From: JAIPAH01 sp964345255
Lineage (GTDB): Bacteria > Bacteroidota > Bacteroidia > Bacteroidales > JAIPAH01
Length of the DNA: 29,878 bases
Assembly: GCA_964345255.1 (NCBI GenBank)
Contig: CAYFQK010000010.1
Span: 1 to 29,878 of the forward strand
Reading direction: 5' to 3'
Part shown: piece after piece, positions 7,934 through 15,505 of the stretch
Layout: the number at the start of each line of letters is the position of its first letter
Position numbering within the stretch: position 1 is the first letter of the stretch
Position numbers and translations under genes: made by a program
Notes under the pieces: generated by a model
Told to the model about the DNA's origin: nothing
Databases searched by the model: none
The model's input: the letters and a program-made list of their open reading frames with translations, nothing else

Positions 7934-8659
7934 ATGAGATTACAGACTGAAAGGCTTATAAAAAAATACAAAAACAGAAAAGTAGTCAACGACGTCTCGA
8001 TATATGTTGACCAGGGCGAAATTGTTGGACTGCTCGGCCCCAACGGGGCGGGAAAAACAACCTGTTTTTACATGATAGTAGGACTTATAAAGCCTTTTAG
8101 CGGAGTCATTTATCTTGAAGGGACCGATATTACCGAAGAACCCATGTATAAGCGGGCGCAAAAAGGAGTAGGTTATCTGGCTCAGGAGGCGAGTGTTTTC
8201 AGAAAACTCTCGGTAGAAGATAATCTGCGGGCAGTGCTTGAATTCACCAATCTCTCCAAGAAAGAGCAGGATCAACGGGTTAAAGGATTGCTGGAAGAGT
8301 TTGGCCTTACCGAACTGCGAAAGAGTAAGGGCATCACCCTGTCGGGGGGAGAGCGCCGGAGAACCGAAATAGCGCGAGCCCTTGCCGTTGACCCTAAATT
8401 CATCCTGCTCGATGAGCCTTTTGCCGGGGTGGACCCCATTGCAGTGGAAGATATTCAGCAAATTGTTTATAATCTAAAACATCGAAACATCGGAGTAATC
8501 ATTACCGACCACAACGTTCACGAAACACTTAAAATCACCGACCGTTCTTATCTTTTGTTTGAAGGTAGTGTTATGAAAGCCGGATCGCCTGAAGATTTAG
8601 CCAAAGACGAACACGTCAGGAATGTTTATCTCGGTAAGAATTTTGAATTGAGAAAATAA
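7934..8659 (+). CDS. lptB: LPS export ABC transporter ATP-binding protein LptB
   Basis: ATPase of the LptBFGC complex that extracts lipopolysaccharide from the inner membrane and drives it along the periplasmic bridge. The 241 residues show Walker A G-P-N-G-A-G-K-T (35-42), Q-loop Q84, the signature L-S-G-G-E (136-140), Walker B F-I-L-L-D-E-P (D160, E161) and the switch histidine H193 in I-T-D-H-N-V. The stretch Y-L-A-Q-E-A-S-V-F-R-K-L is diagnostic for LptB among ABC ATPases. The gene lies one base after kdsD, as in the E. coli kdsD-lptB region but without kdsC, lptC and lptA between them. It is convergent with the serine hydrolase gene only three bases away. Confidence 0.95.
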   Translation: MRLQTERLIKKYKNRKVVNDVSIYVDQGEIVGLLGPNGAGKTTCFYMIVGLIKPFSGVIYLEGTDITEEPMYKRAQKGVGYLAQEASVFRKLSVEDNLRAVLEFTNLSKKEQDQRVKGLLEEFGLTELRKSKGITLSGGERRRTEIARALAVDPKFILLDEPFAGVDPIAVEDIQQIVYNLKHRNIGVIITDHNVHETLKITDRSYLLFEGSVMKAGSPEDLAKDEHVRNVYLGKNFELRK

Positions 8660-8662
8660 ACT

Positions 8663-10090
8663 TTATGACCTGTATCGCTCTTTAACAGTCATTGAAGATA
8701 CAGTATTCTGGTATAACTGAATGAGAGTACTGGAAAGCTGGGGCTTATTCATTTCTGAGAGTAATTCAGCAGCTTCCAGAATTTTTTTAATCTCAACCTT
8801 CTCTCCGTTTTTTCTAAAATTCGTGTAACTATCCAGGCCTGCCCGATACCCTTTTTTTATGGCTAAATTAACAATCTGCTGGGCAGGGGTCGCTGACAGC
8901 TCGTTATTGAGTAAGTTTTCAATCTTTTTGACCAGGATGCTATTAACATTTATATTGGTGTGATTAAGGATGATGATCGTATTTTTATCTTCTACATAGC
9001 GCATAAAGCTGGTCCTGAATCCTTCCCACAGGCCGGTATGGTATACCACTTTTTTATTGTTGACTGTTTTTATCCTGAATCCATACCCGTATGGATATTC
9101 CCATTTACCTCTGACTTTAAGGGGAGTAAAGGCTTCACTAAGTGTTTGTTCTGAAATAATTTTTCCATCATAAAGAGCCTGATCCCATTTATATAAATCA
9201 TTTATTGTTGAGTAAACATTTTTGTCTCCCACAATCCCATCGTGAACCGTTTCTTCAATAGGATTGTATCTTCGCCAGCGTCTGTAATATCCCTGCAATC
9301 TATCGGGATAATCCCTGTTCAATGCATTACTGTAAACAAAGGTGTTATGCATATCTAAAGGTTCAAAAAAATTCTCTTTCATAAATTGACCGAACCTTAC
9401 ACCTGTTACCTTTTCAGCAATCAAAGCCAGCACCGCATAGCCGGTATTAGAATAATCATACCGGTAGCCCGGAGTAAAATAAAGGTGGGTATTGTGTTTA
9501 TCCATTAACCTGATTATATCGTCATTATAGGCCTTTTCCCCCTGGTCCCACTTATGCTCAAGCAACCACATATAATTAGGCATTCCGGCTGTATGGTGAA
9601 GCAATTGCTTAATAGTAACACGTTCATATGGGAATTCAGAAATGATAGTGCTCACCGTATCATCATAGCTGAGCTTTCCACGCTCTTTGAGCAGCATGAT
9701 GGCAGCTGCGGTAAACTGTTTGCTTACCGAAGCCAACTGAAAACGGGAATCAATTTGTAAAGGAATGTTGTTCTCAAAGTCACCTGTCCCAAAAGCCTTG
9801 CTGTAACTAAGCATGCGGTTATAGCTTACCAGCACGTTTCCATGAAAGCGAAATCGCTTGGTATATACTTTCATTAATGAATCGAGGCTTTGCACCAGCG
9901 AGCCTGTAAATACAGAAGCTAATTTTTGCTCTTCATCAGGAGTCAGCTTCTCAGTGATAGGCTGTATTTTGTTATCGCTATCCCCGGAGTAATTCGGTTT
10001 TTCTCCGCTTGAACACGAAAAAATAACAATTGCCAGGAAAACAATTACAATTCTTATAATTTTACTGTATTGTTTTAATAATTCCTTCAT
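8663..10090 (-). CDS. Serine hydrolase lipoprotein, beta-lactamase/class C PBP-like
   Basis: The 475-residue protein has a lipoprotein signal ending V-I-F-S-C (C26). Its domain is of the PF00144 beta-lactamase-related type: nucleophile motif S121-V-S-K124, Y213-S-N215, and H351-T-G353 in place of K-T-G. H-T-G is usual for the esterase, DD-peptidase and aminopeptidase-like members, so a true beta-lactamase is unlikely. The C-terminal 80 residues are a helical extension. The substrate is unknown; the protein should face the periplasm or be surface-exposed. It lies nine bases downstream of pssA on the same strand and is probably co-transcribed with it. Confidence 0.88.
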   Translation of the reverse strand: MKELLKQYSKIIRIVIVFLAIVIFSCSSGEKPNYSGDSDNKIQPITEKLTPDEEQKLASVFTGSLVQSLDSLMKVYTKRFRFHGNVLVSYNRMLSYSKAFGTGDFENNIPLQIDSRFQLASVSKQFTAAAIMLLKERGKLSYDDTVSTIISEFPYERVTIKQLLHHTAGMPNYMWLLEHKWDQGEKAYNDDIIRLMDKHNTHLYFTPGYRYDYSNTGYAVLALIAEKVTGVRFGQFMKENFFEPLDMHNTFVYSNALNRDYPDRLQGYYRRWRRYNPIEETVHDGIVGDKNVYSTINDLYKWDQALYDGKIISEQTLSEAFTPLKVRGKWEYPYGYGFRIKTVNNKKVVYHTGLWEGFRTSFMRYVEDKNTIIILNHTNINVNSILVKKIENLLNNELSATPAQQIVNLAIKKGYRAGLDSYTNFRKNGEKVEIKKILEAAELLSEMNKPQLSSTLIQLYQNTVSSMTVKERYRS

Positions 10091-10099
10091 CTAAAAATT

Positions 10100-10828
10100 T
10101 TAATTAACCTCCCTGTAAAACAGCAGCGACATTAAAATATACACTGTGATTATGACAGGAACGGCTGCAAAATTAAAAACAATCAGCGAAACCAGGGAAA
10201 AGAGCAGAAATATTAGTTGCAATTTGTGCTTACGCCAGCTAAGGCCTTTCAGTTTGAGGGAAAACAGCCTGAAGGGCGCTATCAGCAAAAAGGAAAAAAC
10301 CAGCACCAGAGCTATTAAAAAAGAAGCTTTGTGCAACTGCAAGGAAAGAAATTGCTCAAAACCACTGCTGCCTGCATAACCTGGCATAAGAATCAACGGC
10401 AAAGAAGCAAACAAAATGGCATTGGCCGGAACAGGCAACCCCTTAAAGCTCTCTGACTGCGTTGCGTCTATATTGAATTGGGCAAGCCTTAAGGCGGAAA
10501 AAACAGGGATAATTAGCCCGAAATAGGGCAAGACGTTTATTGAAAAAATCTCCCACACGCCCCCTGAAAAAGTGATTAGCTGAAAGGCTATCACTCCGGG
10601 CGCAACTCCGAAAGACACCACATCTGCCAGGGAATCCAGTTCTTTTCCTATGGCTGAGGATACGTTTAAAATCCTTGCCACCAGTCCATCCAGAAAATCC
10701 ATCAGAGCTGCTATTCCTATGAAAAGAGCCGATACAGCAAGCATTTCATCACCCGCATAAATGATGGCAATTGCGCCCGAAAAAAGATTTAAAGAAGTGA
10801 CAAAATTGGGTATGTGTTTTTTTATCAT
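10100..10828 (-). CDS. pssA: CDP-diacylglycerol-serine O-phosphatidyltransferase
   Basis: Inner-membrane enzyme that makes phosphatidylserine from CDP-diacylglycerol and serine, the precursor of phosphatidylethanolamine. The CDP-alcohol phosphatidyltransferase motif is complete: D44, D47-G-L-V-A-R52, G61, D65 and D69 in the sequence D-F-L-D-G-L-V-A-R then G-K-E-L-D-S-L-A-D. The asparagine-rich start (H-I-P-N-F-V-T-S-L-N-L-F-S-G) is typical of type II PssA. About eight hydrophobic segments span the 242 residues. It is followed by the serine hydrolase lipoprotein gene on the same strand. Confidence 0.93.
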   Translation of the reverse strand: MIKKHIPNFVTSLNLFSGAIAIIYAGDEMLAVSALFIGIAALMDFLDGLVARILNVSSAIGKELDSLADVVSFGVAPGVIAFQLITFSGGVWEIFSINVLPYFGLIIPVFSALRLAQFNIDATQSESFKGLPVPANAILFASLPLILMPGYAGSSGFEQFLSLQLHKASFLIALVLVFSFLLIAPFRLFSLKLKGLSWRKHKLQLIFLLFSLVSLIVFNFAAVPVIITVYILMSLLFYREVN

Positions 10829-10856
10829 GCTATCCCTTGTATCTGCTTAGAAATAA

Positions 10857-10864
10857 CAAAAATA
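10857..10864 (-). promoter_or_regulatory. -7 promoter element for pssA
   Basis: The minus strand reads TATTTTTG (TAnnTTTG), 28 bases before the pssA start. No convincing -33 TTTG is present at the standard spacing. Confidence 0.45.
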
Positions 10865-10971
10865 AGCATTTCATAAAGTTTATTACGCGGATTTTACTAA
10901 TTTTAAGATTCCAAAGGGGTTGCGAGCCGGTTAAAAAATAGTTGATAAACATGAATTACTAATCATTAAAA

Positions 10972-11295
10972 ATGGACGCCTTCAAAAACAATTGCTCAGA
11001 TTGCCTCATAAGGGCCAAAGCAATGGATTCCCTCAGCCGGGCAGAACTGGATCATCTGTCTGACAGCTGCCATGAAATAAAAATCAATGCAGGAGAAATT
11101 ATCCTTAAAGAACAAGCTCCCGGCAGGCATGTGGCTTTCCTGAGAAAAGGCCTTACCGCGCTGATTTGCTCATCCCGCGAGAGTGTCTCAAAGGCATTGG
11201 TTGACCTGCAAAACAGTAACGTCCTTAAGCTTGAGAATAAAAACATAAAAATAATCTCAAAAAAAATGCTGAAAAAAATTAGCGTAAACGGCTGA
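10972..11295 (+). CDS. Crp/Fnr-family regulator with internal deletion (probably non-functional or reduced)
   Basis: The 107 residues look like the two ends of a Crp/Fnr protein joined together. Residues 1-62 match the start of the cyclic-nucleotide-binding domain: an N-terminal C8-x-x-C11, then I-K-I-N-A-G-E-I-I-L-K-E-Q and V-A-F-L-R-K-G-L. Residues 64-107 (S-S-R-E-S-V-S-K-A-L-V-D-L) match the end of the helix-turn-helix and the wing. About 110-120 residues found in the intact homologue encoded at 14703-15395 are missing, including most of the beta-barrel and the dimer helix. The frame is intact across the junction. It may be a decaying gene or a small protein that interferes with full-length regulators. 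Confidence 0.6.
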   Translation: MDAFKNNCSDCLIRAKAMDSLSRAELDHLSDSCHEIKINAGEIILKEQAPGRHVAFLRKGLTALICSSRESVSKALVDLQNSNVLKLENKNIKIISKKMLKKISVNG

Positions 11296-11356
11296 AAACC
11301 AGTATATTCGGATAAGGCTTCTCCCTGTCAAACTAATGTAATTCTTTACTATATAA

Positions 11357-11387
11357 TTTGAAATGTTTTTAAATAGTTTTACCTTTG
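11357..11387 (+). promoter_or_regulatory. Complete Bacteroidota-type promoter (TTTG-N19-TACCTTTG)
   Basis: TTTG at 11357-11360 and TACCTTTG at 11380-11387 are separated by exactly 19 bases, the best consensus promoter in the window. Transcription would start near 11394, about 17 bases before the ATG at 11411. Confidence 0.7.
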
Positions 11388-11410
11388 ACTAAAAGCTAAA
11401 ACACACCATC

Positions 11411-12151
11411 ATGGAAAAGAATGAAATTATTGGTTCAATAGGTTATATAACCAAAAAAGAAACTTTGGCCCCATATCAGTCAAAGCATAATTATCCTGAA
11501 CTGATTTTGGAGGACATGAATCCTTTTCCGGGATTTTACGAATTTTATAATATTCCCCGAAACGAAAAAGAGCTCATCCCAAGAAGCCTATTCGTCGTTC
11601 TCCGCACTTTCCACTACATCTGCGAAGATGATGTTATAAGAATGGCTCAGCGAATCAAGCAAAACAATCAGGATTTGGAGTTTGACGCAGTATTGGGTCA
11701 TATCACATTGTTAAACGAGCTGCGTACTGTATTACGTATCAAAATGAAAAACCTTGATCATTTAGGGAAAGTATTGGAACTATTCGAAAACGAAGGAATA
11801 GATTTTGATAAAAAAAGGAAGGTGAAACAGTTTACAACCTTAATAAGTGTTAGAAAATACCTTGAGATGCAAAAACTGGATAACGGGATATATAAGGATA
11901 TGGATATGGCTAACACCTATTACCTTGAGTTATACCAGGAGCTGGAATGGGACCAGTTTGAAGAAATAACCGGTATACTTAAGACAAACTCCGAATACAA
12001 ATCTTTTGATGCAGCCCGCGGCACCATATATGTAAAGGAAGGATTAATTGATTTGGTGAGAATATACGATGTGGAAGCCACTAATGATAAACTTAAATAC
12101 CTGAAAGACCGCTACAAAAAAGAAATAGAACAGTACGAGCCTCCTGCGTAA
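11411..12151 (+). CDS. Conserved-looking protein of unknown function
   Basis: I do not recognise this 246-residue protein. It is soluble, mostly predicted helical, rich in charged residues, and has no signal peptide or membrane helix. Its two cysteines and its histidines form no obvious metal site. The N-terminal part (to about 60) contains aromatic and proline-rich turns (M-N-P-F-P-G-F-Y-E-F-Y). The rest has repeated helical patterns such as L-R-T-V-L-R-I-K-M-K-N-L and Y-L-E-L-Y-Q-E-L-E-W. It has its own consensus promoter and stands alone between the reduced Crp/Fnr ORF and the next small gene. The regular codon usage and good promoter argue that it is a real gene. Confidence 0.75.
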   Translation: MEKNEIIGSIGYITKKETLAPYQSKHNYPELILEDMNPFPGFYEFYNIPRNEKELIPRSLFVVLRTFHYICEDDVIRMAQRIKQNNQDLEFDAVLGHITLLNELRTVLRIKMKNLDHLGKVLELFENEGIDFDKKRKVKQFTTLISVRKYLEMQKLDNGIYKDMDMANTYYLELYQELEWDQFEEITGILKTNSEYKSFDAARGTIYVKEGLIDLVRIYDVEATNDKLKYLKDRYKKEIEQYEPPA

Positions 12152-12194
12152 GCAACTACTGAAAATATATTATTGCAGATTTTCGCGGCAGCTT

Positions 12195-12270
12195 AAACCC
12201 CTTGGCATTATTTGATGGTTGATTTTTTTGCAACAATAATTTCTTCCTATCAAACAATGTCCAGGGGTTT
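12195..12270 (+). repeat. Inverted repeat in intergenic region (AAACCCC..GGGGTTT)
   Basis: AAACCCCTTGG (12195-12205) and CCAGGGGTTT (12261-12270) are complementary apart from one bulged T, separated by 55 bases. The pair lies between the unknown 246-residue gene and the next small gene. It could form a long-loop stem in a 3' or 5' UTR. No T run follows the right arm closely enough for an obvious terminator. Confidence 0.35.
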
Positions 12271-12341
12271 ATTTGTTTATAGGTGGGATTTGGAATGGAT
12301 TGGTATATACCGATCATTAAAAACCAATTATTAAATTTGCA

Positions 12342-12605
12342 ATGAAATTAACTAAAGAAGATTTTGAAGCGCTTTCGCTGGTCGAAAAAGCAGAACACAC
12401 CCTGGAAACAGGTGAGGAGGTCATGTCTCGCATTTATATGTATTACATGATCAAGCTGTTTGCCGTCAATGATTTCTTTGTGGAAATGTGGTATCATCAA
12501 ACCAGTAACCACATCGCCAAAATAAAAACGATTGAAGAGGATGATATTTTGCACAATTATGGTAATGAAATCGACATATCGGGCGCAGAAGGTAAAGTGG
12601 ATTAA
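12342..12605 (+). CDS. Small protein of unknown function, coupled to queA
   Basis: This 87-residue protein is acidic, with no signal peptide. Residues 25-55 hold a semi-hydrophobic aromatic helix region (I-Y-M-Y-Y-M-I-K-L-F-A-V-N-D-F-F-V-E-M-W-Y). I do not recognise a family. Its TAA stop codon is directly followed by the queA ATG, so the two are translationally coupled and co-transcribed. No nucleic-acid-binding or catalytic motif is visible. Conservation of the pair with queA in relatives would be the best evidence of a role in tRNA modification. Confidence 0.65.
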   Translation: MKLTKEDFEALSLVEKAEHTLETGEEVMSRIYMYYMIKLFAVNDFFVEMWYHQTSNHIAKIKTIEEDDILHNYGNEIDISGAEGKVD

Positions 12606-13808
12606 ATGACAGAGCACCCAAAAAATATCCGGATCGAAGACTACGATTATCCCCTCCGGGAACCCCAAATTGCGAAATACCCCTTGCGCGCGAGAGATCA
12701 GTCGAAATTACTTTTTTATAATCAGGGAAGAATTACTCAGCATCAGTTTACGGAGGCTCCGGATTTGCTACCCGGGGATTCGCTCCTGGTATTTAATGAA
12801 ACCAAAGTAGTACAGGCCCGGCTTATATTTCAAAAACCAACCGGCGCACAAATCGAAATATTCGTTTTGGAACCTTACGATAAAGAAGTTCAGGAAGCTT
12901 TTCAGAGCTATGGCCAGGGCGACTGGAAATGCTTTGTAGGAAATGCCAAAAAATGGAAAGAAGGAGAATTAATACTTTCCGGAGAAAATTATTTTATAAA
13001 GGCCCACCTGAAACATCAGGCAGGCAATGCTTTTATCATTCATTTTGAATGGAATACCGATCAATCCTTCTCACAAATTCTTAATAAAGCCGGAGAAATA
13101 CCCCTCCCCCCTTACCTCAAAAGAAAAGCAGAGCCGGATGACCGTTCCCGCTACCAAACAGTATATGCCCGTCATGACGGATCAGTGGCTGCCCCGACAG
13201 CAGGCCTGCATTTCACGGAGCCTATTCTTAAAAAACTTGAAGCTAAGGATATTAAAACTGCACGGGTCACGCTACATGTAGGAGCAGGAACATTTAAACC
13301 GGTGACTGAGAAAACAATCGGGGAACATGAAATGCATACTGAAAAAATTGTAGTAAGTAAGCAAACATTGCAGGAACTAAAAAATTCAGGCAGAAAAATC
13401 ATTGCTGTAGGAACAACATCTGTAAGGACATTAGAAAGTTTATATTGGTACGGCGTTAAACTAATGAATGATCCCTCGGCTGAATTTATTGTTCCCCAAT
13501 GGCTCCCCTATGATCGAGGCAGCCTGAAACTTCCCTCAAAAAAACAAGCACTGGAAGCTCTTATGCACAAGCTTGAGCAGGAGCAAAGTACCTTTCTCAG
13601 GGGCGAAACGAGGCTCATTATAGCTCCTGGCTATACTTATAAAATTGTAAGCGCCATGTTTACAAATTTTCACCTGCCCAAAAGTACACTCCTCTTACTG
13701 GTGGCAGCTTACCTGGGTTCCGACTGGAGGAAAGTATATGATTATGCCCTTGATAACAATTTTCGTTTTCTGAGTTACGGGGATAGCTGTCTGTTTATCA
13801 AAGAATAA
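12606..13808 (+). CDS. queA: S-adenosylmethionine:tRNA ribosyltransferase-isomerase
   Basis: Transfers and isomerises the ribosyl group of S-adenosylmethionine to 7-aminomethyl-7-deazaguanine in tRNA, making epoxyqueuosine. Family signatures are visible: F-N-E-T-K-V-V-Q-A-R-L near residue 60, G-E-I-P-L-P-P-Y-L and R-Y-Q-T-V-Y-A in the middle, A-A-P-T-A-G-L-H-F-T, H-V-G-A-G-T-F-K-P-V, and T-N-F-H-L-P-K-S-T-L near the C-terminus. At 400 residues it is longer than the E. coli enzyme (356). The extra length is mainly the segment before the last motif (R-G-E-T-R-L-I-I-A-P-G-Y), as in other Bacteroidota. It directly follows the small gene at 12342. Confidence 0.95.
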   Translation: MTEHPKNIRIEDYDYPLREPQIAKYPLRARDQSKLLFYNQGRITQHQFTEAPDLLPGDSLLVFNETKVVQARLIFQKPTGAQIEIFVLEPYDKEVQEAFQSYGQGDWKCFVGNAKKWKEGELILSGENYFIKAHLKHQAGNAFIIHFEWNTDQSFSQILNKAGEIPLPPYLKRKAEPDDRSRYQTVYARHDGSVAAPTAGLHFTEPILKKLEAKDIKTARVTLHVGAGTFKPVTEKTIGEHEMHTEKIVVSKQTLQELKNSGRKIIAVGTTSVRTLESLYWYGVKLMNDPSAEFIVPQWLPYDRGSLKLPSKKQALEALMHKLEQEQSTFLRGETRLIIAPGYTYKIVSAMFTNFHLPKSTLLLLVAAYLGSDWRKVYDYALDNNFRFLSYGDSCLFIKE

Positions 13809-14073
13809 TCATGGTATAGCTTATTACAGGGGGAAAAGCTTAAGAGAAAACCACCTTTAAAAGACAAGATCACAGGGCCAACTGCACATTGACGTCTTAC
13901 AAGATGTAATTTCATCGCAATTGCCCGACGAAAAATTCAAAAACATATATAGTAAGGAAGTTTTTTATTGAAGAAGCAATCTATAATTACAGGCCTGAAA
14001 ATTTTCGTATCTTCAACAATTCTATTATTATGGCTAGTGACGTGATACATGCTTTTTAAGAAACCGCGGATAT
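13809..14073. other. Intergenic region between queA and mobA
   Basis: No RNA gene or convincing promoter is seen in these 265 bases. A 25-codon plus-strand frame from TTG 13968 to TGA 14045 would encode a basic start and a hydrophobic core (K-K-Q-S-I-I-T-G then S-S-T-I-L-L-L-W-L-V), which resembles a signal peptide that stops at once. It may be a gene remnant, a small membrane peptide, or chance. Confidence 0.3.
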
Positions 14074-14688
14074 ATGACCAGAAATGAACCAATTACAGGA
14101 ATAATACTTGCCGGTGGGCTGAGCAGCCGCTTTGGGAAAGATAAATCAATGGCCGAGTACAGAGGAAAAACGTTCATCCGGCTTACCATTGATATCCTTT
14201 CACAGATTACTGAAGAAATTTTTATTTCCAGTAATTCCAGACATCATCGCAAACTGGGATATCCAGTGATCGAAGATAAAATAAAAAATATCGGCCCCTC
14301 CGGAGGAATATACAGTGCATTGGAGCACTCCAAAACAAAATGGAATATAATTATCTCCACAGACATGCCACTTATGAATGAACACTACCTTCGGTACCTG
14401 GCAGATTGCAGGGATGATTCATTGATTACGATAGGCAAAGATTGTGAGGGAAGGTCTCATCCTTTGTGCGGCTACTATACGCGGCAAACGCTGCCCTATT
14501 TGCAGGCCAATATTCTTAAACAAAGATACAGCATCAATGAATTTATTGGGTCCCTTCCTAAAATCAATATCGTTGACCCTCCTGATAATGCTTTCTTTTA
14601 TAACGACAACATATTCAAGAACATCAACACCCTTCAGGAATATTATCAGCTACTTGACGAAGGGGAAGAACTATCTGACCTCAATTAA
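14074..14688 (+). CDS. mobA: Molybdenum cofactor guanylyltransferase
   Basis: Attaches GMP to molybdopterin to form the guanine dinucleotide cofactor of DMSO-reductase-family enzymes. The 204-residue protein opens with the nucleotide-binding signature L-A-G-G-L-S-S-R-F-G-K-D-K (12-24), has the G-P-S-G-G-I loop (74-79), and has the metal-binding T-D-M-P-L (96-100). No molybdoenzyme is encoded in the window, so the enzyme served must lie elsewhere. The octaheme cytochrome next door does not need molybdenum. It is convergent with the Crp/Fnr gene 14 bases away. A related nucleotidyltransferase such as MocA is possible, but the signatures fit MobA better. Confidence 0.88.
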   Translation: MTRNEPITGIILAGGLSSRFGKDKSMAEYRGKTFIRLTIDILSQITEEIFISSNSRHHRKLGYPVIEDKIKNIGPSGGIYSALEHSKTKWNIIISTDMPLMNEHYLRYLADCRDDSLITIGKDCEGRSHPLCGYYTRQTLPYLQANILKQRYSINEFIGSLPKINIVDPPDNAFFYNDNIFKNINTLQEYYQLLDEGEELSDLN

Positions 14689-14702
14689 TTTTTTTGGATT
14701 TA

Positions 14703-15395
14703 TCACCCCAGCTCACTGATTTGCTTTAGTCGTTCCGGGTTATGAATCTCAAGGCGTTTTCCATTTAAAGACACAATGCCTTCCTCTTTAAACTCTTTCA
14801 AGATTCGAATCACACTTTCTGTCGCCATACTTGATAACTCCCCAAGCTCTTTTCTGGTAATTTGCATCTGGAAGTTATGATCATGATGAACATGGTCGGC
14901 AAGACACAGGATAATATCAGCCAACCTTCCATGCAAATGCTTTTGGGTTAAATTATAAAGCCGGTCGTATGTCTGAACGATAGACGTGTTAAGTATTCGT
15001 ATAATCTCTGCTCCAAAACTCGGGTTTTCAAGAATCATCTTTTTAAAGGTTTCCGAGTCTATCATACACACCTTAGTATCGATAAAAGCTGAAGCTGAAT
15101 AAGTGAAAACATTATCGCGAAATAAAGAGTTCAACCCGATGTAATACCCAGGAGACTTCACTTTAAGAATAAGGTTTTTATTATCGTTTTCCAGGTATAC
15201 CTTTACCAATCCCTCCCGAATATAAAGGATGTGTGATGCAAAAGCTCCTTGCTTACACAGCACTTCTCCCTTTTTAAATGACACCTCTGCACGATTTCCG
15301 TTGAGGGTCTTAGCCTCCTCCATGGTCAGCTTCTCCACACATGGCTGCTTCAATTGTTTGCACACCAGACAACTGGTCTTTTGCCTTCCATTCAT
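14703..15395 (-). CDS. Crp/Fnr-family transcriptional regulator
   Basis: The 230 residues contain an N-terminal cyclic-nucleotide-binding-like beta barrel (about 20-130), a long dimerisation helix, and a winged helix-turn-helix (about 165-225). The recognition helix carries T-E-S-V-I-R-I-L, which resembles the Fnr E-x-x-S-R pattern. Cysteines C9, C12 and C19 (S-C-L-V-C-K-Q-L-K-Q-P-C) stand where Fnr has its iron-sulfur cluster cysteines, and C47 or C110 could be a fourth ligand. Sensing of oxygen, nitric oxide or reactive sulfur is therefore plausible but unproven. It is divergent from the sulfur/cytochrome operon, and an Fnr-like palindrome lies between them, so it probably controls that operon and itself. 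Confidence 0.88.
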   Translation of the reverse strand: MNGRQKTSCLVCKQLKQPCVEKLTMEEAKTLNGNRAEVSFKKGEVLCKQGAFASHILYIREGLVKVYLENDNKNLILKVKSPGYYIGLNSLFRDNVFTYSASAFIDTKVCMIDSETFKKMILENPSFGAEIIRILNTSIVQTYDRLYNLTQKHLHGRLADIILCLADHVHHDHNFQMQITRKELGELSSMATESVIRILKEFKEEGIVSLNGKRLEIHNPERLKQISELG

Positions 15396-15422
15396 AAATA
15401 CTTCTCCTTGCTAACAGTACTT

Positions 15423-15430
15423 CAAATATA
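15423..15430 (-). promoter_or_regulatory. -7 promoter element for the Crp/Fnr gene
   Basis: The minus strand reads TATATTTG, a full TAnnTTTG match, 27 bases before the start codon. The Fnr-like palindrome at 15443-15456 lies where the -33 box would be. Confidence 0.5.
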
Positions 15431-15442
15431 TCACTTTTTTTT

Positions 15443-15456
15443 ATGATATAGATCAG
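15443..15456. promoter_or_regulatory. Fnr/Crp-like operator palindrome
   Basis: The sequence ATGATATAGATCAG contains TGAT-N4-ATCA, which matches eight of the ten fixed bases of the Fnr box TTGAT-N4-ATCAA. It is centred near 15449.5, between the divergent Crp/Fnr gene and the octaheme operon. It overlaps the expected -33 region of the regulator gene, which would allow autoregulation, and lies about 95 bases upstream of the operon start. Confidence 0.45.
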
Positions 15457-15505
15457 CTTTTGACATGTTGTCTATCATATTTATACATAAGCTCATTAAT
15501 ATTTA

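Noticed and set aside
7940..8461. 173-residue minus-strand open frame opposite lptB
   Set aside because: lptB on the plus strand has every ABC ATPase motif in place. The opposite frame has no recognisable features and no promoter.
8663..10090. Antibiotic-resistance beta-lactamase
   Set aside because: The third active-site motif is H-T-G and not K-T-G, the protein is a lipoprotein with a helical C-terminal extension, and it is grouped with pssA. A general esterase or peptidase is more likely.
12332..12339. TAAATTTG matching the -7 consensus just before the 12342 gene
   Set aside because: It ends only two bases before the ATG, so transcription would begin inside the coding region. It is probably fortuitous, unless the real start codon lies further downstream (for example ATG 12423).
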